This document shows, one piece after another, positions 44,695 through 53,901 of a DNA stretch of 64,000 bases. The first letter of the stretch is position 1; the number at the start of each line of letters is the position of its first letter. Both the position numbers and the translations under genes were made by a program. The notes below the pieces were generated by a model, which was not told the DNA's origin, did not search any database, and worked only from the letters and a program-made list of their open reading frames with translations. This stretch comes from Streptoverticillium olivoreticuli subsp. olivoreticuli. GTDB taxonomy: Bacteria > Actinomycetota > Actinomycetes > Streptomycetales > Streptomycetaceae. The stretch is taken from positions 2,503,501 through 2,567,500 of the forward strand of contig NZ_CP031455.1 of NCBI RefSeq assembly GCF_003391135.1, in the 5' to 3' direction.

Positions 44695-46488
44695 TCACGC
44701 CTCCTTGGGGTCGACGGGAGCGGAGGGGCGACGGCGGGAGCCCCGCAGCGGCGGCTTGGCGCCGAGCCGCTTGGGGTCCAGCCCGGACCACGGATGGCCG
44801 CTGGCGAAGAACTTACGGCGGGCGAGGAGCGTCATCAGCGGCTTGGTGAAGAAGAAGACCACGACGACGTCGAGGAGCGTGGTCAGACCGAGGGTGAACG
44901 CGAAGCCCTGCACCTTGCCGACGGTGACGATGAAGAGCACCGCGGCGGCGAGGAAGGACACGAAGTCGGAGACCAGGATGGTGCGGCGGGCACGCGGCCA
45001 GCCCCGCTCGACGGCCGGGCGCAGCGTCCGGCCCTCCCTGATCTCGTCACGGATGCGTTCGAAGTAGACGATGAAGGAGTCGGCGGTGATGCCGATCGCG
45101 ACGATGGCACCGCAGACGGCCGGCAGGTTCAGCGCGAAGCCGATGGCCTGCCCCAGCAGCACCATGATCACGTACGTGAGGATCGCGGAGCACAGGAGGC
45201 TGGCGAGGGCGACGAGCGCGAGACCGCGGTAGTAGGCCACCAGGTAGATGATGACCAGGGCGAGGCCGATGGCACCGGCGATGAGGCCGGCGCGCAGCTG
45301 CTCGCCGCCGAGCGCGGCGGTGACGGTCGTCTCGGTCTCGACGCTGAAGGACAGCGGCAGGGAGCCGTAGGACAGCACGTTGGCCAGGTCCTGGGCGCTC
45401 TGCTGGGTGAAGCCGCCGTTGATCTCCGCCTGGCCGCCGTTGATCGAAGTGGACACGGAGGGGTCGGAGACGACCTCGCCGTCCAGGACGATCGCGAACT
45501 GGTTCTGCGGGGACTGCTTGGTGGCCAGCTGGCCGGTCACGTCGGCGAACTTCTTGGAGCCGCCGGAGGTGAACTTCAGCTGGACGATCCAGCCGCGGCC
45601 CTGCTGGCTGTCGAAGACGGCGGAGGCGCTGCTGACGCCGGTGCCCTCGACGGACACCGGGCCGAGGATCTCCTTGGCGGAGCCGTCCTTCTTGCACGCC
45701 ACGATCGTGTCGGTCACGGCGGAGCGGGCGGCGGCCTCGCTCGCGGCGGAGCGGCCTTCCTTGGTGGAGCAGTCCAGCGCGTCGAGCTTCTTCTGGAGCG
45801 CGGCGACGTCGGCGGGGGCCGGCGAGGGGTTGGTGTCCTGCTTGGACTTGTCGTCCTTCTTGGCGCCCTTGTCGTCCGTGCCCGCGGAGGCGGAGGCGCT
45901 CGGGGTGGTGGCGGCGTCGGCCTTCAGCGCGTCGGTGACGGCGCGGCCCTGGGTGCTCGCGGAGGGCGAGGGGGAGCCGGACGGCTTGTTCTTGTCGTCC
46001 TTGCTCTTGTCACCGCTCTTGTCGCCCTTGTCCTTGCCCCCGGCGGAGGGGCTGGTGTTGGGCTCGGGCGCCTTGGCACCGGGGGCGACGCTCAGCACGG
46101 GCCGGAAGCCCAGCTTGGCGGTCGTACCGACCTGCTGCCGGGCCTGCTCCGCGTTCGTCCCCTTGGGGATGTTCACGACGATGTGGTCGCGGCCCTGCGT
46201 CTGAACCTCGGCCTCGCTGACACCGAGGCCGTTGACACGCCGCTCGATGATGCCGACGGCCGTGTTCATATTGGTGTCATTGATCGCATTGGGCTTGCCG
46301 GGTTCGTTCTTGGCCTTCAGCGTGAAGCTGGTGCCACCCGCGAGGTCGATACCCAGCCGCGGTGTGGTGCGCCCGGAGGCGAACATCCCCCCGGTGAGCG
46401 CCACCATGGCGATCAGGATCAGGGCCAGGACACGGCCCGGCCTGCCCTGGCCGCCCGGGGACCTGCGGCCCTTCTTCGGTGCTGCCAC
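44695..46488 (-). CDS. secD: Protein translocase subunit SecD
   Basis: 597 residues. First helix ALILIAMVALTGGMFAS, then RLGIDLAGGTSFTLKAK. A large extracytoplasmic region follows, containing an actinobacterial low-complexity insert at about residues 145-220 rich in Ser, Lys, Asp and Gly (KDKGDKSGDKSKDDKNKPSG). The five C-terminal helices include the conserved LTLPAVCGAIVAIGIT-like segment, seen here as LNLPAVCGAIVAIGITADSF. GTG start at 46488. Cotranscribed with secF; yajC is upstream, separated by a hairpin. Confidence 0.97.
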   Translation of the reverse strand: MAAPKKGRRSPGGQGRPGRVLALILIAMVALTGGMFASGRTTPRLGIDLAGGTSFTLKAKNEPGKPNAINDTNMNTAVGIIERRVNGLGVSEAEVQTQGRDHIVVNIPKGTNAEQARQQVGTTAKLGFRPVLSVAPGAKAPEPNTSPSAGGKDKGDKSGDKSKDDKNKPSGSPSPSASTQGRAVTDALKADAATTPSASASAGTDDKGAKKDDKSKQDTNPSPAPADVAALQKKLDALDCSTKEGRSAASEAAARSAVTDTIVACKKDGSAKEILGPVSVEGTGVSSASAVFDSQQGRGWIVQLKFTSGGSKKFADVTGQLATKQSPQNQFAIVLDGEVVSDPSVSTSINGGQAEINGGFTQQSAQDLANVLSYGSLPLSFSVETETTVTAALGGEQLRAGLIAGAIGLALVIIYLVAYYRGLALVALASLLCSAILTYVIMVLLGQAIGFALNLPAVCGAIVAIGITADSFIVYFERIRDEIREGRTLRPAVERGWPRARRTILVSDFVSFLAAAVLFIVTVGKVQGFAFTLGLTTLLDVVVVFFFTKPLMTLLARRKFFASGHPWSGLDPKRLGAKPPLRGSRRRPSAPVDPKEA

Positions 46489-46586
46489 CTTGTCGTTTCT
46501 CCCTGTCCAACCGCCCGGCGTCGGGTGTTTCCCGGACGGCCACGAAGTGTTGTGGGGACCTGCCCCCGCCGGAGCCTAGACCGAAA

Positions 46587-46628
46587 GGGAACCGCGGCGC
46601 ACTGATCGGTGAGTGCTCCGCGGTTCCC
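46587..46628 (-). terminator. Hairpin between yajC and secD
   Basis: GGGAACCGCGG at 46587-46597 pairs exactly with 46618-46628, and the next six bases inward pair with one mismatch, giving a 17-base stem. It begins eight bases past the yajC stop. Since secD follows on the same strand, it may only partly terminate. Confidence 0.7.
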
Positions 46629-46636
46629 GGGTGGTG

Positions 46637-47128
46637 CTACTTGGCGTCGGTGTCGCCCGGCTTGCCGTCCCGCTTGGCGTCCCCGGCCTCGGTCGTGCCC
46701 GCCTCGTCGGCCTTCTCGACCTTGTCGGCCTTGTCCTCGGCGGGGGTCTCCTTGCCGAGGTCGATCTTCGTGTCGGCCGGAGTGTCGGCCTCGGTCAGCG
46801 ACGAGGCGTCGTCCGGGACGACAGGGGTCTCGGACTCGTCGGGCTCGATGCCGTGGACGATGCGGTTGTACTCGTCGTCCTGGAGGACGGCACCGATGGA
46901 GTTCTTCGCGAAGATGGCGTGCACGCCCGGGGCGATCTCGAGGAGGACCGAGTCGTCGTTGACCTCCTTGACGGTGGCGTACATGCCGCCGATCGTCCGC
47001 ACGCCGGTGCCCGGCTGCATCTGGTCGCGCATCTGGGCCGCCTGGCGCTGCTTGTTCTTGGCCGACCGGGTCATCAGGAACATGGCCCCGATAAGCACGA
47101 TGAACGGCAGGAGAGTCATGATATTCAC
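46637..47128 (-). CDS. yajC: Preprotein translocase subunit YajC
   Basis: Small membrane partner of SecDF. 163 residues. One membrane helix at the N-terminus (MTLLPFIVLIGAMFLMTRSAKNKQRQ), then the conserved cytosolic PGTGVRTIGGMYATVKEVNDDSVLLEIAPG. The last 60 residues form a charged tail rich in Asp, Glu, Lys and Thr, longer than in enterobacteria. GTG start at 47128; ATG 47119 is an alternative with a better membrane-helix start. A promoter candidate lies at 47215-47244. Confidence 0.94.
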   Translation of the reverse strand: MNIMTLLPFIVLIGAMFLMTRSAKNKQRQAAQMRDQMQPGTGVRTIGGMYATVKEVNDDSVLLEIAPGVHAIFAKNSIGAVLQDDEYNRIVHGIEPDESETPVVPDDASSLTEADTPADTKIDLGKETPAEDKADKVEKADEAGTTEAGDAKRDGKPGDTDAK

Positions 47129-47214
47129 GGGACGGGGTTTCCTTCACACGACCACGGAGGCGCGGCCTGGTCTACGGGGGTGGTATGCCGCACCGATACG
47201 GACGGCATCGGCGG

Positions 47215-47244
47215 AGTCTAAGCGAGTCCGCGCCTAGGGAACAA
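47215..47244 (-). promoter_or_regulatory. Probable vegetative promoter of yajC-secDF
   Basis: Reading leftward: TTGTTC (47239-47244), an 18-base spacer, TAGACT (47215-47220), about 87 bases ahead of the yajC start. Fits a principal-sigma promoter. Confidence 0.5.
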
Positions 47245-47291
47245 CGCTCAGCATGGCACCGGGGTTCCTGACCGGACCAGCCCACGCGCCG

Positions 47292-48362
47292 TCACGCGTC
47301 GAACAGCCCCGGTCCTGCGGCCCCGCCCGCCGGCCGCCGCGGCGCCTCCAGACCGAGGTGCGCCCAGGCCGCGGGCGTGGCGACGCGGCCCCTGGGCGTA
47401 CGGGCGAGCAGTCCTTCGCGCACGAGGAAGGGCTCGGCGACCTCCTCGACCGTCTCGCGCTCCTCGCCCACGGCGACGGCGAGGGTGGACAGGCCGACGG
47501 GGCCGCCGCCGAAGAGCTTGAGCAGCGCGGTCAGCACGGCGCGGTCCAGCCGGTCGAGGCCGCGGGCGTCGACCTCGTAGACGTCGAGTGCCTGTGCGGC
47601 GATCTCCCGGGTGATGACGCCGTCGGCCTTGACCTGGGCGTAGTCGCGGACGCGGCGCAGGAGGCGGTTGGCGATGCGGGGGGTGCCCCGGGAGCGGCCC
47701 GCGATCTCGGCCGCGCCCTCCACGTCGGTCTCGACGTCGAGCAGGCGGGCCGACCGGTGGATGACCCGCTGGAGCTCGGCGGGGGCGTAGAACTCCATGT
47801 GCCCGGTGAAGCCGAAGCGGTCGCGCAGCGGGGGCGGCAGCAGCCCGGCCCGGGTGGTGGCGCCGACGAGGGTGAAGGGCGGCAGCTCCAGGGGGATGGC
47901 GGTGGCTCCGGGGCCCTTGCCGACGATGACGTCGACCCGGAAGTCCTCCATCGCCATGTAGAGCATCTCCTCGGCGGGCCGGGACATGCGGTGGATCTCG
48001 TCGAGGAAGAGCACCTCGCCCTCGGTGAGGGAGGACAGGATCGCGGCGAGGTCGCCGGCGTGCTGGATGGCGGGGCCGGAGGTGATGCGGATGGGGGCGC
48101 CCATCTCGGCCGCGATGATCATCGAGAGGGTGGTCTTGCCGAGCCCGGGGGCGCCGGACAGCAGGACGTGGTCGGCCGTGGCGTTACGGGCGCGCGCGGC
48201 CTTCAGGACGAGGTCGAGCTGCTCGCGCACGCGCTCCTGGCCGACGAACTCGCCGAGGTCCTTCGGGCGCAGGGCGGCCTCGACGGCCTGGTCCTCGCCG
48301 TCGGCGGTGGTGCCGACCAGCCTGTCGGCCGCGGTGGGTGCGGAGTCGTCTTCCCAGTTCAC
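47292..48362 (-). CDS. ruvB: Holliday junction DNA helicase RuvB
   Basis: AAA+ motor that drives branch migration with RuvA. 356 residues. Walker [17 protein letters not shown], Walker [19 protein letters not shown], sensor [20 protein letters not shown], and the C-terminal winged helix with [18 protein letters not shown] chose GTG 48362 (protein begins [17 protein letters not shown]), with GAGG eight bases upstream. The extra residues of a longer frame lack family similarity. Third gene of ruvC-ruvA-ruvB; 95 bases separate it from ruvA. Confidence 0.97.
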   Translation of the reverse strand: MNWEDDSAPTAADRLVGTTADGEDQAVEAALRPKDLGEFVGQERVREQLDLVLKAARARNATADHVLLSGAPGLGKTTLSMIIAAEMGAPIRITSGPAIQHAGDLAAILSSLTEGEVLFLDEIHRMSRPAEEMLYMAMEDFRVDVIVGKGPGATAIPLELPPFTLVGATTRAGLLPPPLRDRFGFTGHMEFYAPAELQRVIHRSARLLDVETDVEGAAEIAGRSRGTPRIANRLLRRVRDYAQVKADGVITREIAAQALDVYEVDARGLDRLDRAVLTALLKLFGGGPVGLSTLAVAVGEERETVEEVAEPFLVREGLLARTPRGRVATPAAWAHLGLEAPRRPAGGAAGPGLFDA

Positions 48363-48457
48363 GGGTGGTGCCTCACGATTCGTGACGGTCGAGGTCGGGC
48401 GTTTGTCCAAGCCCGCGCGGCAGTTGAGGGCCGGGGCCCCGGTCGGCGGTCATCGGG

Positions 48458-49087
48458 TCACCGGGCCCGGTTCAGGGTCTGGAGGGCCGCGCGCAGCAGC
48501 TGCCCCACCTGAGGCACGCCGCCCGCGGCGACCGTCGCCTCGGCCTGCGGCGCCACGGTGGTGACCGCCTCGTCCGCCTCCCGGGCCGCGTACCCCAGGC
48601 CGACGAGCGCCGCGTGCAGCTGCTCGCGCCAGCCCACCGCCCCGGGGGCGCCCGCGCCCGGTCGCGCGGCGCCGGCGGGGGCGACCGGCTCGCCGAGACG
48701 GTCCTTGAGCTCCAGGAGCAGCTTCTGCGCGCCCTTCTTGCCGATGCCGGGCACGGCGGTGAGCGCCTTCTCGTCACCGGTGGAGACGGCGCGGCGCAGG
48801 GCGTCCGGGGAGTGCACGGCGAGCATGGCCTGGGCGAGGCGCGGGCCGACGCCGCTGGCGGTCTGGAGCAGCTCGAAGACCTGCCGCTCGTCGTCGTCGG
48901 CGAAGCCGTAGAGGGTGAGGGAGTCCTCGCGCACCACGAGGGAGGTCGCGAGCTTGGCCTCCTGGCCGATCCGGAGGCCGGAGAGGGTGTTCGGTGTGCA
49001 CAGGACGGCCATGCCGATGCCGCCGACCTGGACGACGGCGGTGTCGGGGGCGAGGGCCGCGACCGGGCCGGAGACAAAGGCGATCAT
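48458..49087 (-). CDS. ruvA: Holliday junction DNA helicase subunit RuvA
   Basis: Binds four-way junctions and recruits RuvB. 209 residues. N-terminal OB domain [26 protein letters not shown], then two helix-hairpin-helix motifs ([17 protein letters not shown] and [20 protein letters not shown]), an Ala/Pro/Gly-rich linker and the RuvB-binding domain III ([22 protein letters not shown]). ATG start at 49087 overlaps the ruvC stop by four bases. Confidence 0.97.
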   Translation of the reverse strand: MIAFVSGPVAALAPDTAVVQVGGIGMAVLCTPNTLSGLRIGQEAKLATSLVVREDSLTLYGFADDDERQVFELLQTASGVGPRLAQAMLAVHSPDALRRAVSTGDEKALTAVPGIGKKGAQKLLLELKDRLGEPVAPAGAARPGAGAPGAVGWREQLHAALVGLGYAAREADEAVTTVAPQAEATVAAGGVPQVGQLLRAALQTLNRAR

Positions 49088-49647
49088 GCGCTGCCCTTCA
49101 GGGTTCGTACGGCCGCGTCCTGCGGGCGCGTGGTGCGGCGGTGGGCGGCGACTGCCTCCTGGAGGCGGTTGGTCGCGGGGGCCCGCCAGATATGACAGAT
49201 GGCCAGGGCGAGGGCGTCGGCGGCGTCCGCCGGTCTGGGGGGCGCGTCGAGCCGGAGCAGGCGGGTGACCATGGCTCCGACCTGCGCCTTGTCGGCCCGG
49301 CCCGAGCCGGTGACGGCGGCCTTGACCTCGCTGGGGGTGTGCAGGGCGACGGGCAGCCCGCGGCGGGCCGCGCAGAGCATGGCGACGGCGCTGGCCTGTG
49401 CGGTGCCCATCACCGTGCTCACGTTGTGCTGGCTGAAGACCCGCTCCACGGCCACGAATTCGGGGCGGTGCTCGTCCAGCCACTGCTCCATGCCGCGCTC
49501 GATGAGGACGAGGCGGTCGGCGACCTCGGCGTCGGCGGGGGTGCGGACGACGCCCACGCCGAGCATGCGCAGCGGCCGTCCGGCGACGCCCTCGACCACG
49601 CCGATGCCGCACCGGGTCAGCCCCGGGTCCACCCCCAGCACCCGCAT
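49084..49647 (-). CDS. ruvC: Crossover junction endodeoxyribonuclease RuvC
   Basis: Resolves Holliday junctions. 187 residues. Acidic catalytic residues fall in [13 protein letters not shown] (Asp7), [18 protein letters not shown] (Glu), and near the end [10 protein letters not shown] and [14 protein letters not shown]. The basic C-terminal tail ([16 protein letters not shown]) is actinobacterial. ATG start at 49647 with GGAGGG six bases upstream. First gene of ruvCAB, under a DNA-damage promoter motif at 49697-49719. Confidence 0.97.
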   Translation of the reverse strand: MRVLGVDPGLTRCGIGVVEGVAGRPLRMLGVGVVRTPADAEVADRLVLIERGMEQWLDEHRPEFVAVERVFSQHNVSTVMGTAQASAVAMLCAARRGLPVALHTPSEVKAAVTGSGRADKAQVGAMVTRLLRLDAPPRPADAADALALAICHIWRAPATNRLQEAVAAHRRTTRPQDAAVRTLKGSA

Positions 49648-49696
49648 CGCGTGCCCTCCCCTTCGCCGTACGACCGTGTGTTCCTGCTGCTGTCGC

Positions 49697-49719
49697 AGGC
49701 TATCGGCTGCCACTGACAA
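49697..49719 (-). promoter_or_regulatory. RecA-independent DNA-damage promoter (PafBC type) of ruvCAB
   Basis: Reading leftward: TTGTCAGTGGC, six bases, TAGCCT. The upstream block is a perfect 11 of 11 match to the RecA-NDp consensus and the -10 matches four of six. It gives a leader of about 40-45 bases with a good ribosome-binding site before the ruvC ATG. No LexA-type box is seen near it. Confidence 0.82.
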
Positions 49720-49731
49720 CGGCGGATCACG

Positions 49732-49769
49732 CCGACGGGCCGACGGGTGGTGTCCCGTCGGCCCGTCGG
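49732..49769 (-). terminator. Terminator after yebC
   Basis: Perfect 16-base arms (CCGACGGGCCGACGGG and its complement) with a six-base loop, 23 bases past the yebC stop and just upstream of the ruvC promoter. Confidence 0.88.
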
Positions 49770-49792
49770 TGAGCCCGTGGTGCGCGCCTGCG

Positions 49793-50545
49793 TCAGGCGT
49801 CGACCTTGGCCATGACCTCGTCGGAGACGTCGAAGTTGGCGAAGACGTTCTGCACGTCGTCGCTGTCCTCCAGCGCGTCGATCAGCTTGAAGATCTTGCG
49901 CGCGCCTTCCTCGTCGAGCTCCACCTGCATGGTGGGCACGAAGTTGGCCTCGGCGGAGTCGTAGTCGATGCCCTGCTCCTGGAGCGCGCTGCGGACCGCG
50001 ACCATGTCCGTGGCCTCGCTGAGGACCTCGAAGGACTCACCGAGGTCGTTGACCTCCTCGGCGCCCGCGTCCAGGACCGCGCCGAGGACGTCGTCCTCGG
50101 TGAGCTCGCCCTTGGGGACGATCACGACGCCCTTGCGGTTGAAGAGGTAGGACACCGAGCCCGGGTCGGCCATCGAGCCGCCGTTGCGGGTCATGGCGAC
50201 GCGGACGTCGGAGGCGGCGCGGTTGCGGTTGTCGGTGAGGCACTCGATGAGCACGGCGACACCGTTCGGGCCGTAACCCTCGTACATGATCGTCTCGTAG
50301 TCGGCGCCGCCCGCCTCGAGACCGGCACCGCGCTTGACGGCGCTGTCGATGTTCTTGTTCGGGACCGAGCTCTTCTTCGCCTTCTGGATGGCGTCGAACA
50401 GCGTCGGGTTGCCGGCCGGGTCGGCGCCGCCGGTGCGGGCGGCGACCTCGATGTTCTTGATCATCTTCGCGAAGAGCTTGCCGCGCTTGGCGTCGATCAC
50501 GGCCTTCTTGTGCTTAGTCGTAGCCCATTTAGAGTGGCCGGACAT
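49793..50545 (-). CDS. yebC: YebC/TACO1-family protein
   Basis: 250 residues, the standard length. N-terminal [40 protein letters not shown] is the family hallmark, followed by the [12 protein letters not shown] segment and the acidic C-terminal domain. Family members have been described as transcription regulators and, more recently, as translation factors that relieve ribosome stalling at proline-rich stretches. ATG start at 50545 with AAGGAG eight bases upstream. A TAGGAT hexamer at 50591-50596 may be its -10. Often neighbours ruvC, as here. Confidence 0.96.
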   Translation of the reverse strand: MSGHSKWATTKHKKAVIDAKRGKLFAKMIKNIEVAARTGGADPAGNPTLFDAIQKAKKSSVPNKNIDSAVKRGAGLEAGGADYETIMYEGYGPNGVAVLIECLTDNRNRAASDVRVAMTRNGGSMADPGSVSYLFNRKGVVIVPKGELTEDDVLGAVLDAGAEEVNDLGESFEVLSEATDMVAVRSALQEQGIDYDSAEANFVPTMQVELDEEGARKIFKLIDALEDSDDVQNVFANFDVSDEVMAKVDA

Positions 50546-50632
50546 CCGCCTGTCTCCTTCGCGTAACCAAATTCTGAACGAACGACTGTGATCCTACCGG
50601 GATCGGCCCACCGGTCTCCCAACCACCACCCC

Positions 50633-51280
50633 TCACGCGGCGGTGACGCACGCGCCCCTGCCGCCCGGGGCGAGCTCCGCACGGGCGTGGTCACGGGCCA
50701 TCTCCACGAACAGCGCGTGCACACGGTGGTCGCCGGTGAGCTCCGGGTGGAAGGACGTCGCGAGCACGTTGCCCTGCCGCACGGCGACGGTGTGACCGTC
50801 GTAGGTGGCGAGCACCTCGGCGGCCGCGCCGACGGACTCGACCCAGGGGGCACGGATGAAGACGCCCTCGACGGGGCCGCCCTCGATGCCGGAGACCTCG
50901 ACGGACGCCTCGAAGGACTCGTTCTGGCGGCCGAAGGCGTTGCGGCGCACGATCATGTCGATGCCGCCCAGCGTCTCCTGGTCCTCCCGGCCGCCCAGGA
51001 GCTTGTCCGCGACCATGATCATGCCGGCGCAGGTGCCGTAGACGGGCAGCCCGGCCCGTACGCGCTCGCGCAGCGGCTCCAGCATCCCGAAGGCGACGGC
51101 CAGCTTGGACATGGTGGTGGACTCGCCACCGGGGATCACCAGGCCGTCGAGGCCGTCGAGTTCCCCGGGCCGGCGGACCGGGCGCGCGACGGCGTCGGCC
51201 GCGGCGAGGGCGATCAGGTGCTCGCGGACGTCACCCTGGAGGGCGAGTACGCCGATGACGGGGCTGTCGGCGGTGGACAC
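50633..51280 (-). CDS. pdxT: Pyridoxal 5'-phosphate synthase glutaminase subunit
   Basis: Class I amidotransferase that supplies ammonia to PdxS. 215 residues. [15 protein letters not shown] at the N-terminus, [15 protein letters not shown], the nucleophile Cys in [15 protein letters not shown], and the His-Glu pair in [17 protein letters not shown] start at 51280. Downstream of pdxS, with a perfect 36-base palindrome in the 84-base gap. Confidence 0.97.
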   Translation of the reverse strand: MSTADSPVIGVLALQGDVREHLIALAAADAVARPVRRPGELDGLDGLVIPGGESTTMSKLAVAFGMLEPLRERVRAGLPVYGTCAGMIMVADKLLGGREDQETLGGIDMIVRRNAFGRQNESFEASVEVSGIEGGPVEGVFIRAPWVESVGAAAEVLATYDGHTVAVRQGNVLATSFHPELTGDHRVHALFVEMARDHARAELAPGGRGACVTAA

Positions 51281-51307
51281 GGTGAGTACCTCTCAACACG
51301 GGGACGG

Positions 51308-51343
51308 CCGGTGGGCGGCCCGCAGCTGCGGGCCGCCCACCGG
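51308..51343 (-). terminator. Perfect 36-base palindrome between pdxS and pdxT
   Basis: 18-base arms with no spacer (51308-51325 and 51326-51343); the arm begins CCGGTGGGCGGCCCG and the centre is CAGCTG. It starts 21 bases past the pdxS stop. With pdxT downstream on the same strand, it probably reduces read-through so that PdxT is made at a lower level, or protects the pdxS mRNA. Confidence 0.7.
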
Positions 51344-51364
51344 TTCACGTTCGGGACGACGGGA

Positions 51365-52276
51365 CTACCAACCGCGGTTGGCGTAGCGCTCCGACTCGGG
51401 GAGGGTGTCGCAGTTGATGCCGACCATGGCCTCGCCCAGGTTGCGGGACACGTCCGCGATGACGCTCGGGTCGTCGTAGAAGGTGGTGGCCTTCACGATG
51501 GCCGCGGCGCGCTTGGCCGGGTCACCGGACTTGAAGATGCCGGAGCCGACGAACACGCCCTCCGCGCCGAGCTGGCGCATCAGCGCGGCGTCGGCGGGGG
51601 TGGCGACACCACCGGCGGAGAACAGCACGACCGGCAGCTTGCCGAGCTCGGCGACCTCCTTGACGAGCTCGTACGGGGCGCGCAGCTCCTTGGCGGCGGC
51701 GTACAGCTCGTTGTTGTCGTAGCCGCGCAGACGGGCGATCTCACCCTTGATCTGACGCAGGTGGCGCACGGCCTCCACGACGTTGCCGGTGCCGGCCTCG
51801 CCCTTCGAGCGGATCATGGCCGCGCCCTCGGCGATCCGGCGGAGCGCCTCGCCCAGGTTGGTGGCACCGCAGACGAAGGGGGTGGTGAAGGCCCACTTGT
51901 CGCTGTGGTTGACCTCGTCGGCCGGGGTGAGGACCTCGGACTCGTCGATGTAGTCGACGCCGAGGGACTGGAGCACCTGGGCCTCGACGAAGTGACCGAT
52001 GCGGGACTTGGCCATCACCGGGATGGAGACCGCGTTGATGATGCCGTCGATCATGTCCGGGTCGGACATCCGGGCCACGCCGCCGTCCTTGCGGATGTCA
52101 GCGGGCACCCGCTCGAGGGCCATGACCGCGACCGCGCCCGCGTCCTCGGCGATCTTGGCTTCCTCGGGCGTGACGACGTCCATGATCACACCGCCCTTGA
52201 GCTGCTCGGCCATGCCGCGCTTGACGCGCGCGGTGCCGGTCTCGGGGGTGGTGGTGCTGGGGGACGTGCTGGACAC
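51365..52276 (-). CDS. pdxS: Pyridoxal 5'-phosphate synthase lyase subunit
   Basis: Builds PLP from ribose 5-phosphate, glyceraldehyde 3-phosphate and ammonia; forms a dodecamer with PdxT. 303 residues, a TIM barrel. The two catalytic lysines lie in [14 protein letters not shown] and [12 protein letters not shown], and the catalytic Asp in [23 protein letters not shown] start at 52276. The 166-base gap to the LemA-like gene holds that gene's terminator at its far edge. I saw no PdxR-type site. Confidence 0.98.
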   Translation of the reverse strand: MSSTSPSTTTPETGTARVKRGMAEQLKGGVIMDVVTPEEAKIAEDAGAVAVMALERVPADIRKDGGVARMSDPDMIDGIINAVSIPVMAKSRIGHFVEAQVLQSLGVDYIDESEVLTPADEVNHSDKWAFTTPFVCGATNLGEALRRIAEGAAMIRSKGEAGTGNVVEAVRHLRQIKGEIARLRGYDNNELYAAAKELRAPYELVKEVAELGKLPVVLFSAGGVATPADAALMRQLGAEGVFVGSGIFKSGDPAKRAAAIVKATTFYDDPSVIADVSRNLGEAMVGINCDTLPESERYANRGW

Positions 52277-52412
52277 GTTGTGACCTCGCTATCAAGGGCG
52301 GTGATGCTGCTCCCTCATACAAGCGGCCACCTCGGCCCGGGAAAAAGGGCCAATCCGAGGCCGGTGGCTTGTCGGGGCGGCCGTGACAGGCGGATTCACC
52401 CCGGTCGGGCCG

Positions 52413-52441
52413 CCTCGGGCCCGGTGCCACCGGGCCCGAGG
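52413..52441 (-). terminator. Terminator after the LemA-like gene
   Basis: 14-base arms (CCTCGGGCCCGGTG and its complement) separated by one base, so the real loop is about five bases. It starts two bases past the stop codon of the LemA-like gene. Confidence 0.75.
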
Positions 52442-52442
52442 G

Positions 52443-52985
52443 TCAGTCGTGGGCCCCGGCGCCCAGCGCGACCGGCGGCTCGTCGTCCATCTCGAAGGCG
52501 AGCGGGAACGGCGCGTGCCCCGCCAGCCGGAACCACCGCACCACCCGGTGCGTACGGACCGCCCGTGCGGCGCGGACCGCGTCGTTGTGGAAGCGCCGGG
52601 CCATGGGCACCCTGCGGACCGCCGCGGTCAGCTCCCCGAGCGACTCCTCACCACCGGGCGCCGCCCGCACCGCCTCGACCTGCGGCGCCTCGGCGAACAC
52701 CGCGCGCAGCGCCTGGCTCAGTTCGCTCTCGGCGACCTCGCGGTGCTCCTCCTCCGCCTGCCGGGCGGCGTGCGCGGCCTGGTAGAGCACGATCGAGGCC
52801 GCCGGGTCGAGGACCCCGGCGGTGGCGAGCTCCTGGGCGACCGAGGCACGCCGCAGCAGCTGCGCGTCCAGCGCGGCGCGCGCGGCGTCGATACGGCTGT
52901 GCAGGCGGTCCAGCCGGCCGGCGGTCCAGCTCAGATAGACGCCGATGACGACGAGCGCGGCGACGATCCAGATCAAAGTGGTCAC
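52443..52985 (-). CDS. LemA-like membrane protein
   Basis: 180 residues. N-terminal membrane helix (TLIWIVAALVVIGVYLSW) followed by a long helix RLDRLHSRIDAARAALDAQLLRRASVAQELA. The later segment ARRFHNDAVRAARAVRTHRVVRWFRLAGHAPFPLAFEM matches the LemA pattern of an ARxFN stretch, then a G and P-rich end. LemA proteins have an extracytoplasmic N-terminus and helical bundle; their biochemical role is unclear. GTG start at 52985. Divergent from the VC0807-type gene, with a palindrome between them. Confidence 0.78.
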   Translation of the reverse strand: MTTLIWIVAALVVIGVYLSWTAGRLDRLHSRIDAARAALDAQLLRRASVAQELATAGVLDPAASIVLYQAAHAARQAEEEHREVAESELSQALRAVFAEAPQVEAVRAAPGGEESLGELTAAVRRVPMARRFHNDAVRAARAVRTHRVVRWFRLAGHAPFPLAFEMDDEPPVALGAGAHD

Positions 52986-53072
52986 GCGGGCCCACGTTAC
53001 CGCTCACCGCCCGGCCGGCTCCGCGCCCGGCTCGAAGCCGCCGGTCCGTCGCGCCCGCCGCGGGCGCCCCCG

Positions 53073-53098
53073 ACCGCTCCACCCAGGGGTGGAGCGGT
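53073..53098. promoter_or_regulatory. Perfect palindrome in the divergent LemA-like / VC0807 gap
   Basis: 12-base arms (ACCGCTCCACCC and its complement) around two bases AG. Both flanking genes start, rather than end, at this 215-base gap, so this is more likely an operator than a terminator. The regulator is unknown. A TAACTT at 53161-53166 is the best -10 candidate for the plus-strand gene. Confidence 0.45.
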
Positions 53099-53200
53099 GA
53101 CGCGCGGACATCCACCCGGACTCGACCCTGGCGCCGATCCGCCTCCACCCGGGCCGCGCCTAACTTCGGGAGCAGGACGCCACACCCACGGAGGCACCTC

Positions 53201-53878
53201 ATGGAATCGCACTCCAGGCGAGCCCTGCTCGTCCCCCTGGCCGTCAATATCGCGCTGCCGCTCGCGGTGTATTACATACTGCGGGCGCAGGGCGCGGCCC
53301 AGTGGCAGGCCCTCCTGCTCAGCAGTGTGGTCCCGGCCGCCCACGCGCTCGGCACGGCCGTCCTCCGCCGACGCCTCGAATTCTTCGACCTGTTCGTCGT
53401 GGGACTGCTCGCCGTCTCGGCCGCGACCTCACTGATCAGCGGGAATCCACGGGTGCTGCTGCTGAAGGACGCCGCGCTGCCCGCGCTGCTGGGGCTGTGG
53501 ATCCTGGCCACGCTCCTCGCCGCACGGCCCTTCGCGTTCCGCTTCGGTGAGCGCCTGCGCACCGGAGCCGCGGTGGAGGACGCCGAGCGCGCCTGGCACG
53601 AGATGCCGGAGTACCGCAGCGCCCTGCGCGGGCTCACCACCCTCTGGGGCTGCGTGCAGCTCCTCGACGCGGCCCTGAGCACGGTGCTGGCGCTGACGCT
53701 GCCGGTCGACGTGGTGCCGCTGGTCGGGCGGATACAGTCCTTCACCCTGCTGGGCCTGGTGATCGTGGCCACGGTGCGGCGCAGCAGGCGCTTCCGGGCC
53801 CGGCACGGCCGGTCCCTGTTCGGTACCGCCGGGCCCGGCAGCCGGGAGCGCCTGGAAGAGGCTCCCAGCAGGGTCTGA
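53201..53878 (+). CDS. VC0807-family membrane protein
   Basis: 225 residues with about six predicted membrane helices (LLVPLAVNIALPLAVYYIL, LLLSSVVPAAHALGTAVL, LFVVGLLAVSAATSLIS, LLGLWILATLLAARPF and two near the end). The HEMPEYRSALRGLTTLWGCVQLLDAALSTVL segment is typical of the family. Function unknown. ATG start at 53201 with GGAGG eight bases upstream. Monocistronic and convergent with pimA across 23 bases. Confidence 0.78.
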   Translation: MESHSRRALLVPLAVNIALPLAVYYILRAQGAAQWQALLLSSVVPAAHALGTAVLRRRLEFFDLFVVGLLAVSAATSLISGNPRVLLLKDAALPALLGLWILATLLAARPFAFRFGERLRTGAAVEDAERAWHEMPEYRSALRGLTTLWGCVQLLDAALSTVLALTLPVDVVPLVGRIQSFTLLGLVIVATVRRSRRFRARHGRSLFGTAGPGSRERLEEAPSRV

Positions 53879-53901
53879 GCGGGGCCCCGGGGCCTCCGCC
53901 G

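Noticed and set aside
53879..53901. GGGGCCCC palindrome between the VC0807-type gene and pimA
   Set aside because: Only an 8-base palindrome in a 23-base convergent gap; it may help termination, but the evidence is too thin to list.
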